Positions 51,001-63,308 of a DNA stretch of 64,000 bases are shown piece by piece. This DNA is from Larus michahellis. Lineage: Eukaryota; Chordata; Aves; Charadriiformes; Laridae. The translations under genes were made by a program, and so were the position numbers. The notes beneath the pieces were generated by a model. The model made no database searches. It saw only the letters and a list, made by a program, of their open reading frames with translations, and was not told where the DNA came from. Where the stretch lies: assembly GCF_964199755.1 (NCBI RefSeq), contig NC_133897.1, positions 121,912,552 through 121,976,551 on the forward strand, given 5' to 3'. Numbering within the stretch: the stretch's first letter is position 1; every line of letters begins with the position of its first letter.

Positions 51001-54000
51001 TTTGAACACGGGAAGAAAAAGACGCACATGTATTTTGACCTTCCAAGTAAAACTGTATAGAATTTTACTGTTATTTTCTTTCTTTTTATGTGGGTACATA
51101 CAGAAATTTTACGCAGAAAAATATTTTAAGCCTCCTGCAAACCCCACTACCTTGTGTTTTATAGAAAGCAGAGGTCTTATCTTGATTTTATCAAATACTA
51201 TGGCAAGTTATGCCACTGCAATACAGGAATAATCGCATCCTGCTGTCTGTTCCACATCCCTGTTGTATGCATTAAATGTTCCACAATGAACCATGCAGAA
51301 GTAACCATCTGTCCTTGCACCTCAGCCAGTCTGACATCTTAGCTTAGATATACGATAAAGATGACATTATATCAGTACACCCAACTACCAATCTACCAGC
51401 AACTGCTGGAAGAACTTGAGAAACACAATAGTGCCAATGAATACAGACCCACTGCTCTTATACTACACTGCTTTCCTGCAGCTTTGTTTCCCTGAACAGT
51501 TCTAGAAGCTTCTATAAATCCAAACTAAATCCTTAAAAGCTGGCAAAGAATTTGTCTGAGAGATACCATAGTCAAAGCAGCAGAAGCCAACCAGTACATA
51601 CAATTTAACCAACATATAAAGCAAGCTATCTTAATTTGTTCAACATAGTTATTTGATGAATTCAGCTGAGAATTGAGTCATTTCTCAGAGGGCTAAAAAA
51701 AAAAAAAAAAAAAAGAGAAAGGGGCTACAGAGAGAAGTCTTGTTTGCGTTTTCTCCATGTCTATTGTGAGACTGTTCTTGGCTGGGGATGGCTGTATTGC
51801 CAGACAAAAATTCCTTTCCTGGTTGCAACAGCAGGAAGTAGAAGCAGCCCAAATCAAGAGGAAAGTTGCTGAAGAGAAATACATGGAACAGACTCTTGCA
51901 TCCTAGGTGACACCCTATTCATAATCTGCAAATAAATCTATTTTTTCAGATCTGAACAGTTCTTTATCATTTAAGAACTGGTAACCAACATGTGTTGGTA
52001 AAAAGCATGTATCTCCATCTCCCTCTGCTGTCTAGAGGACAGAAAACAACTTCTATACTGTCATCACAAGACATTCAGGAACAGTCTAGAGTTTCCAACC
52101 CTGTTTATGACTTAGAGAATAAATACAGATTTACAAGACAAACTACTTGAATGTGATGTTATAAGTCTTGAAACTATATATTGGAAGTGTTAAGATAGAA
52201 GTAACTTTTGGGATTTCCCCCCCTCCCCAGCTTTTTACTGCTTGTATAACTTTAATGCAAGAGCACGGTAATTCAAAGGCAATGTGCAGTCCTTAATACA
52301 GTAAGTATATAATTTTCTCTAGCCTCATTTAATCCTATTTTGGGGGTTCTTTTAATTTTTAAGTGTGCACAAAGTAAATGGCTGCGAGGTCTCAAATCAC
52401 TTCATTTTTTATACCTCACCTCCCATCTCAGCAGAGTTTATCTACTCTCCTCACAGTACAGAGTGCCAATTAAAAAAAGTAGTACATGAGCATATGAAAT
52501 TTCTCAATTCTCAGCAGTCCTGAGATTACGGGCTCTTAAAATACAAGTTAAATCTGGGCTTTGGTTACCATGGGGACAGACTTTACGCATTTATTAAAAA
52601 CAGCCACCATTACTCTTATACCAGATTTCAACTGCATCACAACACAGATGCATTTTTGCTTCAAACCCAGGTACAGAATGTTTCAAAGGAAGTATGTTCC
52701 TTATGCTGAAGAAAGTTAATGCAATAATCAATATAACATCTATTTAAATGTAATTATAATAATAATAGATGAGAAACAGATTATAGACAGAGAATGCTAA
52801 TGTAGTAGCATGTTTTCCTTAAAACAAATCGAGGGTACAAATGGATCCTCCTTGCTGCTGGTGGCAAGATTAATTTCTTTTAGTTTGAAACTGAATTTCA
52901 TCCGGACAACTAGATTTCCAGTGCAGTCAACAAGAAACATAAGTTTCTATACCTAGCCTGTTCAGTCATCTATTTACTTTAGGATGCACATCTGATTCAT
53001 TCCTACTTCTCTTCCCACCTGTTTGCTAGAACCAAACCTCAGTGAGATCAGAATTAGTCCACCGTCTTTTCTCTCTTAACTTCAGATGTCTACAGTGTGA
53101 TCAACTGTTCTACGTACGCCTTAAAACAGGAAAGGTAATACCACAGTGGGCAGTTGTCATTAGACCAATACAGCCTAGTATTGCTCAGCATAGCTTGAGC
53201 CCACATGTGCAGCAAAGGCTCTTTTTTTTTTGGGGGGGGTGGGGGGGTGGGGGAGCAGTGTTAGGTGAAAAAAATAATCTTCAGACATTAGAACTTGAAC
53301 TGTCCTATTTTTCAGTACCAAAGAACACCAGCCAGTTTAGCTCAAACTACATGTCCCTTCCCGTCCATTTCATAGCACAAAGAACCAAATGGAAAAGTCA
53401 TCTTAATGATGTAAAAACACTTAAAGGCTTATGAACCAAAGCCAAGTGCACAGCTTCAGAGTAATTCACTACTTACATTATAGCATGGTATGTATAGAAA
53501 CATAAATTTGTCCTACATTGTTTTCTTGACAAAATTAATATACAGTATTACCTGCTGCACTTTTGAGTAAGAGATCACTAAAAGCTATATATGATGTTTG
53601 CAACATTGGCAAGAACATCACAATGGCACCAAAGCAAGACGGAACAGCAAGGTACTGCTCAGAAGACTAAACAAGACTTGTTTCTTTTTATTTTGCACAT
53701 TAGTCTTCTTCACACGCATAAATTGCGTCTAGTATAGACGTTTTTACAGAAACTTATCTATAGCTTCCATAGTTGCTACTGATTCATGTACCAGTAGACA
53801 TCCACCAATTTCTTACAGATGCTATTTTCTTTGAACAATCAAATAGGCTATAAAACTTCAAAGTGAAGTAACATGCTATTAATGGATCAATTCTAATGGA
53901 GCTTTCAATATCTTTTTAACTGCTCCAGTGTTTCTGCTGTTCTAACATTTTATACTAAAGGTCTTCACTTAAAAGTTGCACATAGAAGAATTTATAAAAT

Positions 54001-57000
54001 TGATTTTGTAACACTCAAAAATAATTTCACCATTTTACTATTAGCCTTGTTATGAAACAGTTGTTAATTTTGACTTAGTACCATTAATAAGCTCCTAGTT
54101 CTACCCTGAAATACCACAGAACAGTTTACTCCAACAACTGCACAGCAGTATACTTACTCGTATATGCTCTTCTCATCTTTAAACTGAGCCTAGCTATTTC
54201 AATACAGATGACTAATCAAAGGTGAAGTAAGTAAATCTGAATTACTTAGCAATAACACATATCTGATGTTAGATTGTACAAAAGCACCCAAAGTGATTCC
54301 ACTTATTTACAAGAAAACACATCAAGTCTATTTTGGGAAACAAGCAATTGTAAAGGACAGCTTCACACCAGATTACCTGCTTCTGAGGAAACGAAAAAGC
54401 CTCCTTCCCAACTGTATTAAGGGCAACATGATGCTGGCCCTCCAAAATAAGCTGCTTGTTGTCTTCCACAACATATGCCTACAGAACACAACACAAAGAC
54501 ATTAGCAGACCAGAGACCGTCATAAGCTTCGTAATACAGAACTACTGACTTCGCCCTAACGTAAGTGAAAGATGTTGTACTGTTCAAAACCTAAAGGCTG
54601 GCATGACATATTTATTTTATGTTTATGCTTCCAATTTTGAAAGCACAGACAACTACTGAAGTACAGACTGCCGATTTCCACTACTTAATATTCACATTCT
54701 GGTAAATGAGATCCTCTTCTTCAAAGCAGACTGGGTTACTCTTACAGTTCTATGATAAAAGCAAGCATTAACAAATCTTAGTTTAAGATTTCAGAATCTT
54801 CTCTTTTAAGAGGAGAACTTGTAAGAACTGGGTGCATCCAAAATAACGTAAAACCACTTAAGCATACTTATTACAGTAACAGCTACTAAGACTGTCTTTG
54901 CTTCTTGACACCATTTTAGCTCATTTGACTGCTCTCTAAAGAAATTCATCCATAAATTTTGTATGAGTACTCCGGAAATTCAGGATGCCATATTAAATTT
55001 TTTTTCTAACAGTCATACTTCACAGCCAAATTACTGCAAAGGCCACAACCATACATACCTTCCACAGTACAACAACATTCAAATCAACTTCACTGCATCT
55101 TTGTATCAATCGGACTGTCTCATCAAATGATTGCTTCACAGCCCTTTGAGAAGCATGAGTATGAGACTGCACATGCGTTCTTTTAAATTCAGATGATAAG
55201 CTTTGAAAAAAAAAGTCTGCACAAGGACTGGCTGAACTTATTATCTGCAAGAAAAAAAAAGCAAGAAAGACTGCTCTCAGAACAGGATGCAAGCTAACAC
55301 AAGTTACTCTAACACAGCTCACTGCTGTAGTACTTCAGTTCCATCATCTTGCTTCTCCTTGCAAACCTACAGGATGCCACACATTTTGGTTTCCATACTT
55401 GCCCTGTTAGAGATCAGCCCTACCTAATGAACTGTCTAAGCGAAAAAGAGCTATAGATTATTGGCCCAAAACTACAAATACCAGAATTGGAAATAAGGGC
55501 TTTGATGATTATCACCAGACAGCCTACTGTGATGTATCAAGCATAGTGGAGAGAGCTGAAGTGTCCAACCCACAAAATAAGTCACATACAAGTCTTTATT
55601 GCTTATTAATTCGGGTTAGCTAGAATTATCAAAGTTAGGAACATACATTTTGCTAGCAACAGCGAAGGCAGATTGCATAGCATATTCCCCATGTACAAGT
55701 GGCACAGCAGAAGCACTGTGCTGTTTGTCAAGTTTGTTATCATTTATGCTGAGCTTTTCCAACACCAAAAGCTTGATAGGAAAGCAGTGGTTTTAAGACT
55801 GACAGCAATGATACTTGGAGACAGCAAGATAAGTAAAAAACAAAAGACTTTAGCTTCCTAACCCCTCCCTTTCAAAAACGTTCCCCTTTCCACAAGATGC
55901 TGTTGCAGAGCTGCTAATTGTTGCATTAGCAGAATACTCATACCCAGGGAGACAAAAATCTGCTTTTGGAGTAACTGTCTAGAAGGGAGGTCCCCCTGCC
56001 CACCCCCCCATTACAGAACATTTTCTTATAATAAAGCTGAAGTTCATGCAGTTCATCCAACTTTGAAAATGCAAAGAGGGATCATCTACCTCAGATTTTT
56101 AGTCCTAACTTCAAATTTATACTCCCAAAAAATGAAGTGGCACTGAGTAGGTTTTCTTTGGCTTTTAAAAGCTGGATACATATATGAAAAGCGTACACTC
56201 AGCATAAGGCAGTCTGAAATTTCATAGGCAGTCTGAAATCCAGCTAACTAAATCCACTATGCTGATGTAAATTTCTGATCTGATGCAAGTGGCCTACTTT
56301 CCTCACATTTTGAGAAAGCATTCACTGTACCAAGGGCATTTGCTAAAAGGATTCTTCTTCAAACAACACCTGTATGCTTAAAAAGATTAAAAGAGCATGA
56401 CAGTTTAGAATCTTAAAGTGTTGGGTTTTTTTTTGTTTTTTTTTTTTTTAAAGAAAAATCAAAGAAACAGACTCCTTGAACTGCTTGCAACCTACATCAG
56501 CAGTTTTGAAATTTTGGTACCAACATTCATCAGAGGTTTCCAGATTATTTTTAGAATAAGCTCTAATTAGAGTTTTTAACTTATCTTATAAAAATATAAT
56601 TAAGAAAAAAACAATAGAACAAGAATCTGATATCCGCAGATCTCTACTAGAAAACTAGCAAGCTGGGAAATATTCAGAAGAACTGCTCTGAAGAGTTGGA
56701 AAGGAAGGAAAACATTAGCAAAGAAATTAGCATCACAATGCACTAGCAAATTAGTTCAGCTGTGGAGTTAAAATTCCAGGCTACCCACTAGCCTATGCAA
56801 CCTTACCTTCTCTTTGCAAAAGAGTTGACCTGGAAGACCAACAGTTTCTGACGTGCAAAACTCATCTTCCCAACTATTAACACACTGTTCCCATTTTTGA
56901 ATTTTAGAAGAGGCTTTCACTGGGATACTTGCACATGACAGGGATACCTTGCACAAGACTAAATATGCAGTTGCACCAGTTCACCTACCTGTTCATTTCC

Positions 57001-60000
57001 AAAGACAATGTCTGCAAATGTGTAATTTTCTGAGGGATAAAAAGAGAAGGCATTGTTTCAGCATCACGAGAAGTTACTTCAGCATACAGCATCCAAATGG
57101 TATTTTCTTCAAAACATTACCGTATTCAGGAGAAAACCTACCTTCTGAGTTTTTGCACCTTACTGCTTTAAAGCATAACTTCGCTCTCTCTCTGCTAGCA
57201 AGTTTAGTATCTGAAAGAAAAAGATTGCAAGATTTTTTCCCCCTCAGCATAATCAGATTCCCTCCTGATTAGCCAAAAGTCAGCCTTTAAAATCCACAAA
57301 TAAAACACACACTGATGATACTCAAGAAGCACAACTAATCAAGCAGAGCAACTGCATGGTAGTAAAGATGTTGCATTTTCTGTGACTGTATGGTAGTAAA
57401 GAAGATGCATCTTCTGCTGACCCCTTCCATCTACTTCTAGAGCAGGAAGTGAGTCATGATACATAAAGATACAAAGAAAGAAGGAACAGAAGACAAAAGA
57501 TTCAGTTTTACATAAATGGTTCACCCTCAATATTAATACAAGAGGAATACATGCCTAGAGCAATTCTGATGTACATAAAATGTCAGCATACAAGTAATAA
57601 TAACATTTGTCAGATACAGTAACAGCACTTTTTTTTGTCCAGGATAGTTAGCCTTTTCAAAAATTAGCAGCTTGTATTAGTTAAGGCAGGATACAGCAGT
57701 AGCAATTCTGGTATGTTTCTAATAAGTGACTAGAGCACTTACCAAATACTCCGTTGCTCAGTTAAATCCAGCACTGATATAAATAACTAAAAGTAAAGGA
57801 ACACTGAAACGTATTTCTTGTGAGGCAAGTTATAAGCCAACACAGACATGGATTTCTCTACCTCACAGAAATAATTTATCTGTAAGTTAAGCCTATTTTT
57901 AAAATTAATGATATCTGAAAGTTATCTGTCAATATACTTTTCTTGAAACACTAACAAAAGAAGGGCTGTAGTATGTTTGAAACAAAGTTTTTAGAAGTAA
58001 GTATTCTGAAAGCCAAATTGAATTCCTTGTATGATTCCTTTAACAGTCCTTATCACACAGAAGCAAGACTTGCCACCCTTTTGGTGATAAAGATACACAC
58101 CTTTGTCTTCAGAGATGTTAACAGATTTTTGAAGCTTCCAGTGCTTGCTATTACTTGAAACTTGCACTATATGAAATTCTTTAACACCAGTCTCACTCTA
58201 AGGAAAAAACAAAAGTTATGTCAAATAAGACCAGTCACAGTTGTGATGTTCCACAACACATGAAGTGTTCATTGCAAGGTGGCACTGTTAGAATCTTAAT
58301 TTAACTCATTATTCACACCATCCATAATACAATACTAAGGAGAAATAAGGAGATTTAAGACCCACTGTAAGGTTAAACAACAGTCCCAGCTCACAGCAAC
58401 TTCCAACTCCAGTAAACAAAGCCACACAAAGAGGAAACAAAAGATCCCCCAGAAAAATACCCACAAGCTAGTATTTTAGATTAAGACAACTATAAAAAAA
58501 ACTAGGCTTTTAACTCCAATGCAGAACACTGTCGACAAGGCCACTTAGTTTTTAAGATTACTTTAGGAACATTGCTAGCTGGTAAATCCCAGAAATTCAA
58601 GAACTTTTTTTATCATATATACACAATGAAAAGTAGCTTTCAGTGTTGGTTTCCTTCCTCAGAAAGGGCAAAGTGGTAGTGGAAAATTAAGTCTCAACGT
58701 AATCTGATAACTTTGTAAGTACTTTATAAAACATCCCTTCCTCCTCAAAGGAGGATTGGACAACATTCACTTTCATAGCTGAAGAAAAAATGCCGAGTGC
58801 ACACACCTTTGAAACAAAATGACAAATCAGGTCAGTGATTCCACTACCAGCTAAGTGTCTAGGAATTCTTTAAGCAGAGGATTCAATTACCTTGCTTGAA
58901 AAAATGGGAGCAGGTTTACCAAAAAAATGAGTAAATTTAAATTAGTGTGGTATGACAGAATGAAGTATTTTAGTCTGCTTTGCTAAGTCAACAGATCACA
59001 ACATATATGGATACAGACATATCTGTATTTGGATTATATTTGCAAAAAACATCTTTTAGAACTTGGTAATACATGTAAACACAGAAGCTTCCTTCAACTT
59101 GGAGCTTAAATTTTTGACTTCACAATACCACTTATTCCAGCAGTGTTTTCACTGAAAGGTTGCAGGGGGCACACATCTCGTTCAGAACTATCTTGAAAGC
59201 TGTGATCGTCAACAACATTCATTAATTTGGAATAAGTCTTCCTAAAAGAAAAAAAGACTCCGGGCTACAGTACTGTAATTCACTTAGAACAGAGACAGTT
59301 ATAAGCAGACTTCCAGAGAGTTGAGATATAACTTAATGTCAGTATTCTCTTCCCAACAGTAACTGGAATGATTAAATATGCAAGGTTTACTTAGCATTTG
59401 CAGAATAGTTGTAAAAAACCTTTTACTTAAGTCTTGGTTCTAGTGGTGACATTACACATCTGCTGAGATTTAGAACCGTATTATTAAAAATAAGAACTTA
59501 CGGTATTGATATTTTCTACATCCACAAACACCAACATACTGTCCCCTCTGCCTTCTTCATCTTCAAGTGCATTACTTCTGCAGACAGTAGCTCGAATATG
59601 CAGAGACCGGCTAGTACAAATAACTGCAGTGTGCCTTAATACCCTATGACTAGGAAAAGTGGAAGAAAAAAAAAAAAAAGAGACATTCTGAACAACCAGG
59701 ACTGCCATACAGAACTTGTCATCAGGAAGTTTAGCTTTTATGTTTGCCTTCAATACTAAGGCCATTAGACAATTTATTCCTTTTAACCAGAGACACTTTT
59801 TAGGTTCCTATCAGAACTACATTATTTTTAATAGTCATGCTGCATGGGTAGTGCTGTTCAAACATGCAATCTCTTAGCCACTTTGAAATACTGGAGAAAG
59901 GTTCATAAGTTACCATGATAAAAAATACACCAAAAATATTTCTGGTGTAAGGTAACTGGCACAGTGAAAGCAAACAGGCATGTATTGGGAGAGGGATGTC

Positions 60001-63000
60001 ACTGAACTATTTAATGCCACCACATGCTTTTTAAAATAGAATTTTTGAGTAAATAAACCATAAGAGGTCCACTAGTTAGTCCCATCTCCTGCATAAATAT
60101 TTACTAAAAAGCATTTAGACAGAATACCACTGCATTCAACAAATTCCCCTGAACCAAGAATCTTGGAAGTTTACTTCTAGAACCATCACTACTCTGCCCT
60201 GCCTTTTTCCAGACAAGCTCAACTTCCAGGCCAACAAGCCCTTTGTAAAAGTTATCTTCCTGTTTTTCTAATGATGAATAAACTTACATTCTTGGACACC
60301 ATCAAACACATGAGCTTTTCCCATGTAGAAGTTTGTGTTACCATAACTTCCACTTGGAAACATTAAAGGCATGTAAAAGTCTGACACATTACCAACTAAA
60401 TATGCTGAAACATCACGTAATACTTGTTTTGGGAGGGGAAGAATCAGTGGTTTCCTAAACTCTACTCAACATAACATCACAATCTACAGGATAAACTTAA
60501 CAGTTTCGCAGTTAATCTTCAGAAAGATACACAGATGTCTGTGTAACTTTCAAGTGTCACAAACTAAATTGTTTTTTTGAAAATTTAAAAGCTATGCTCA
60601 GTCTACAAAGAGTACTGTTAAACAAGACCACATCACTTAAGTTTTCCTGGAAACTTCAATGTAGTAGGGAACAAATATATTCCCTAAACAACCACCTTCC
60701 ATCTCTGAAACACCTTGCTTTCTGAATACTATGAACTCAGAGGAGAAATAAGTTCTATTCTTAAAAAAAAAAAGGAAAGAAAAATAACTACATTGTAGGG
60801 GAACAAATTCCCTATTCCTACAGACTAGTTTAAAGCCAAATGAAAAGTTAACTGGCTTTTCAAAAGCTACAGAAAAATCTAAACAAAGGGTGCATTCGCA
60901 TGGCTTTTAGTTTAATTTCAAGAACATGCCACTGATCCACTCTCTTGATCAACTCACTTTGCTTTGGTTTACATTACAGAGCAGTCTCACAGCACATGAA
61001 CTTGGTTTCTTTCTCAGAACTAGCCTGGAAAACAAGCTCCAGCCACAAGCAGACATTCAGTCCATGCAACTAGAGGTTATCTGGAGTAGCCCTGCTCCCC
61101 ACCATCATCCTGAATATGTACAGTAAAGACACTCAAGTATGTTGGTTTTGGCTGTAGTAAGAGTCCAGTTTCTTCACAGTAGCTGCTAAGGGGCTATGTT
61201 TTAGGTTTGTGCTAGAATCAGGGTTGGTAGTAGAGGGATGTTTTCATTATTGCTGAGCAGCGCTCACAGAGTCAAGGCCTTTTCTGCTCCTCACACCACT
61301 CCGGCAGCGAGCGGGCTGGGGATACACAAGAAGCTGGGAGGAGACACAGCCAGGACAACTGACCCCCACTGACCAAAGGGATATTCCATACCATATGATG
61401 TCACGCTCAGCAATAAAACTAAGGAGGAAGAAGGTACGGGGGACATTTGGAGTTACAGCATTTGTCTTAAATAACACATGATGGAGCCCTGCTTTCTTGG
61501 AGATGGCTGAACACCTGCCTGCCAATGAGTAGTAGTGAATGAATTCTTTGTTTTGCTTTGCTTGCATGGCTTTTGCTTTACCTAAACTGCCTTATCTCAA
61601 CCCACAAGTTCTCACTTCTACCCTTCCAATTCTCTCCCCCATCCTGTCAGGGGAAAAGGAGCAAACAAGCAGGCATGTGGAGCTTAGCTGCCAGCTGTGG
61701 TTAAACCACACCAGGTCCCCAGCTCTGATTACAGATCCACTGTCTGCACAGCTTCTTAAGGTGGGCAGAGACACATTCTCCAGACAAACAAATCTAGCAC
61801 ATGCAGCTCCATCATAAATTTCTCTCCCAGAAAATTAAGTAGTAACATTCATTAAATCTGTGGCCATTATTCTTAGTGGGCTAAAAACTAAATCTAGACA
61901 AAGCCTGTGGCAACTTTCTCAGCTCTAGCTATGAGCTCCAACAGCTGTAAGGTAGCAATGCAAGAACAGTATTTCCAGAAGAGTGAAAGAGAAGGGATAA
62001 AGAGACAGTCTTCATTTCTGAATTTGGCTGTTCGCTAGATTGCTACACTAAGGCTTCCTGAACACTGATCTCCACTTTCTGAACAAAGGCCTATTCAGCC
62101 CAGAATCTTTGAAGAACAGGTTTCTCAAAAAAGTTATCTTCTGAGCCTTCTTAGCCTGGGACATGAGTGGGATTTGGGAATAAGTGAAACAAAGTCAACT
62201 TGCTACCTTTCAAGTTAAGTTCAAAGAAAGCACTATTTGTTAGCTTGTGGTGTCAAATTTGACTGTCCACTGTCTCAAAATGGTCTAAAAAGGAACAATA
62301 CAACAGCATGCAAGTCAAACTTGGTATTTAAACTCTTCAAAGAGAATAACTTTCATCATAGTACAGTTACTAACCACATTCTAATGAAGAGCAAGACCTT
62401 TTGTTCAAAGTATACAAGATTGTTTTATAGCATGCAGAAACACTTAACGAGTTTTTCCTCCCTATGCCTCAGAAAGATGTGCTTCCAGAGAAATTAAATA
62501 CGAAGAGTCTGTATTAACGTTATTCCATTAATCCTCCTTCTACTAAATAATTTTAGTAATTACCACTTCGATAGAAGTGTAGGCTATGTAATTTCATACG
62601 GAAATTAGATCCTATAGTAGAAAAAATTATTGCTTAGAATAGCAGATAACCAGCCACATTTACACCATCACAGCAAATGAGAGAAATTCAGTAAAATTTA
62701 CATGTATGCTTACAACATTTATAATGTGTCCAATAAGCATGACAAAAAAGTAGATGATAAAAACTTACCACATTTTTGAGTGTCTTTTAATACTTTCATA
62801 GTAAAACAAAAAGTTAATTTCATGAACACCTTCCTCATCTGGTCCCCGTAACCACATTGGCAGCTGAACTGAAGCCCCAGGAAGAAGAACAGCATCAGGA
62901 AGTGGGACGTGTATTACTTCAGGCTGACCTCCTGTGCCAACCCCAAAGTCTACAGAAGAAGCTGAAGATAGCAGTGCTGTACGCACAGAGGTAGGATCCG

Positions 63001-63211
63001 TCACAACAGTCTTGTAAGCACTACAGTTTTCAGAAGCTGAAGGACTTAGTGGCGTTAGAACAGCAGTATTTCCACCAAAAGTAAAGAATTCTGGATGCTT
63101 GGACACAACCTTCAGTGCGGTAAGAGGACACTTGCTTACATTCACAAATTCTACATATGCTTTTCTGATTTCTCCACAGAGAAGCCCTGTAGGAAAATTT
63201 ATAAAGAACAC
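41598..63211 (-). CDS. TRAPPC8: TRAPPC8, C-terminal ten exons (partial)
   Basis: Trafficking protein particle complex subunit 8, the vertebrate counterpart of yeast Trs85. It is a subunit specific to TRAPPIII, the complex that activates Rab1 on Golgi and pre-autophagosomal membranes and supports ATG9 traffic and autophagy. Ten exons join in frame with canonical GT-AG introns: 63211-62769, 59649-59502, 58197-58101, 57210-57142, 57029-56989, 55244-55059, 54478-54377, 45670-45525, 43966-43877 and 41832-41598 (1,557 nt, 518 residues plus TGA). Diagnostic stretches include NFPTGLLCGEIRKAY, FTFGGNTAVLTPLSPS, QLPMWLRGPDEEGVHEINF, IKTSLHYPESFNH, EIHGSFTWLGQTQYKLQL and ETSQQNSMPALIII. The human protein is about 1,435 residues, so the N-terminal two thirds lie beyond the right edge. 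No lesions were seen, so it appears functional. The C-terminal part is expected to form beta-sandwich domains. Confidence 0.97.
43877..43966 (-). CDS. TRAPPC8: TRAPPC8 coding exon
   Basis: 90 nt. Acceptor CGTTGCAG, then (S)LCLVPVTLLLSNCSQAVV and DVMIDLRHKTA; donor GTAATG. It ends two bases into the Ser codon completed by the last exon. Confidence 0.94.
45011..45036 (-). repeat. T26 run (A26 on the TRAPPC8 sense strand)
   Basis: Twenty-six consecutive T in a TRAPPC8 intron. No retroposed body was recognised beside it. Confidence 0.85.
45525..45670 (-). CDS. TRAPPC8: TRAPPC8 coding exon
   Basis: 146 nt after an 8.7 kb intron. Acceptor TGTTTCAG, then ELPEMVLLKFFRPENTPVPA and RPTPEQLSNLIKTSLHYPES, FNHSFQQK; donor GTTAGT. 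It ends two bases into a Ser codon (AG|C). Confidence 0.96.
51695..51714 (+). repeat. A20 homopolymer
   Basis: Twenty A in the long TRAPPC8 intron. A minus-strand open frame that appears to end in poly-Phe here is an artefact of this run. Confidence 0.85.
51757..51906 (+). other. Unidentified 49-codon frame in a TRAPPC8 intron
   Basis: A plus-strand (antisense to TRAPPC8) ATG frame that begins MSIVRLFLAGDGCIARQKF and has an amphipathic, charged C-terminal half (EVEAAQIKRKVAEEKYMEQ) before TAG. An AATAAA lies about 30 nt downstream. It resembles the tail of a small coiled-coil protein or a piece of a retrocopy. No family is recognised, and chance is likely. Confidence 0.15.
53222..53253 (+). 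repeat. T10 then G8-T-G7-T-G5 tract
   Basis: A homopolymer T run followed by three G blocks of 8, 7 and 5. The G blocks can be split to give a G-quadruplex motif on the strand opposite to TRAPPC8 sense. The length is error-prone in sequencing. Confidence 0.8.
54377..54478 (-). CDS. TRAPPC8: TRAPPC8 coding exon
   Basis: 102 nt, 34 codons, phase 0 at both ends. Acceptor TTCTGTAG, then AYVVEDNKQLILEGQHHVAL and NTVGKEAFSFPQKQ; donor GTAATC. Confidence 0.95.
55059..55244 (-). CDS. TRAPPC8: TRAPPC8 coding exon
   Basis: 186 nt, 62 codons, phase 0 at both ends. Acceptor TTCTTGCAG, then IISSASPCADFFFQSLSSEF, ending LIQRCSEVDLNVVVLWK; donor GTATGT. The middle (KRTHVQSHTHASQRAVKQS) is the least conserved part. 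Confidence 0.96.
56989..57029 (-). CDS. TRAPPC8: TRAPPC8 41-nt small exon
   Basis: Only 41 nt: acceptor ATCCCTCAG, residues ENYTFADIVFGNEQ, donor GTAGGT. The phases agree with both neighbours. Compared with the human protein as I remember it, the linker between RCK and YTFAD is about six residues shorter, because the human acidic/Ser/Gln linker has no counterpart here. Confidence 0.9.
57142..57210 (-). CDS. TRAPPC8: TRAPPC8 coding exon
   Basis: 69 nt. Acceptor TTTCTTTCAG, then DTKLASRERAKLCFKAVRCK and NSE; donor GTAGGT. It matches the family segment that precedes the acidic linker and continues in phase 1 to the small exon at 57,029. Confidence 0.92.
58101..58197 (-). CDS. TRAPPC8: TRAPPC8 coding exon
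   Basis: 97 nt. Acceptor TTCCTTAG, then SETGVKEFHIVQVSSNSKHW and KLQKSVNISEDK; donor GTGTGT. It is shorter than the reading-frame tracks usually report and was found from the protein order. It ends one base into an Asp codon. Confidence 0.94.
59502..59649 (-). CDS. TRAPPC8: TRAPPC8 coding exon
   Basis: 148 nt between acceptor TTCCTAG and donor GTAAGT. It encodes HRVLRHTAVICTSRSLHIRA, then TVCRSNALEDEEGRGDSMLV and FVDVENINT, and ends in phase 0. Strong match to the family. Confidence 0.96.
59650..62768 (-). other. 3.1 kb TRAPPC8 intron
   Basis: The flanking exons share a split Cys codon, so no coding exon is missing. No transposon or RNA gene was recognised. Open frames on the plus strand (60,926-61,126; 61,539-61,817) look like chance. 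Confidence 0.7.
62769..63211 (-). CDS. TRAPPC8: TRAPPC8 coding exon (first in window)
   Basis: 443 nt. Acceptor CATACAG precedes GTGTTCTTTATAAATTTTCC (VFFINFPTG); the donor is GTAAGT after ATGTG. It encodes FVNVSKCPLTALKVVSKHPEF, SSASSVDFGVGTGGQPEV and WLRGPDEEGVHEINFLFYYES, near identical to mammalian TRAPPC8. It ends in phase 2; the split codon completes as Cys with the next exon. Confidence 0.97.
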
Positions 63212-63308
63212 CTGTATGGGAGAGAACAGGAGAAAAAAAAACCTGAACGCTGAACCACATTGCGATTGGGCATGAATACAACAATGAACATATTTAAACT
63301 ATATTGCT

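Larger units (their letters stand above)
45671..54376 (-). other. 8.7 kb TRAPPC8 intron
   Basis: The flanking exons join without missing residues (PQKQ to ELPEM), so no coding exon is expected here. It contains A20 at 51,695-51,714, A15 near 47,724, a T10-G8 run at 53,222, and an unexplained 49-codon plus-strand frame at 51,757. No CR1 or host small RNA was recognised. Confidence 0.7.

Noticed and set aside
53042-53434. 130-codon plus-strand frame with a poly-Phe/Gly centre
   Set aside because: It passes through the T10-G8 simple repeat in an intron and has no family match.
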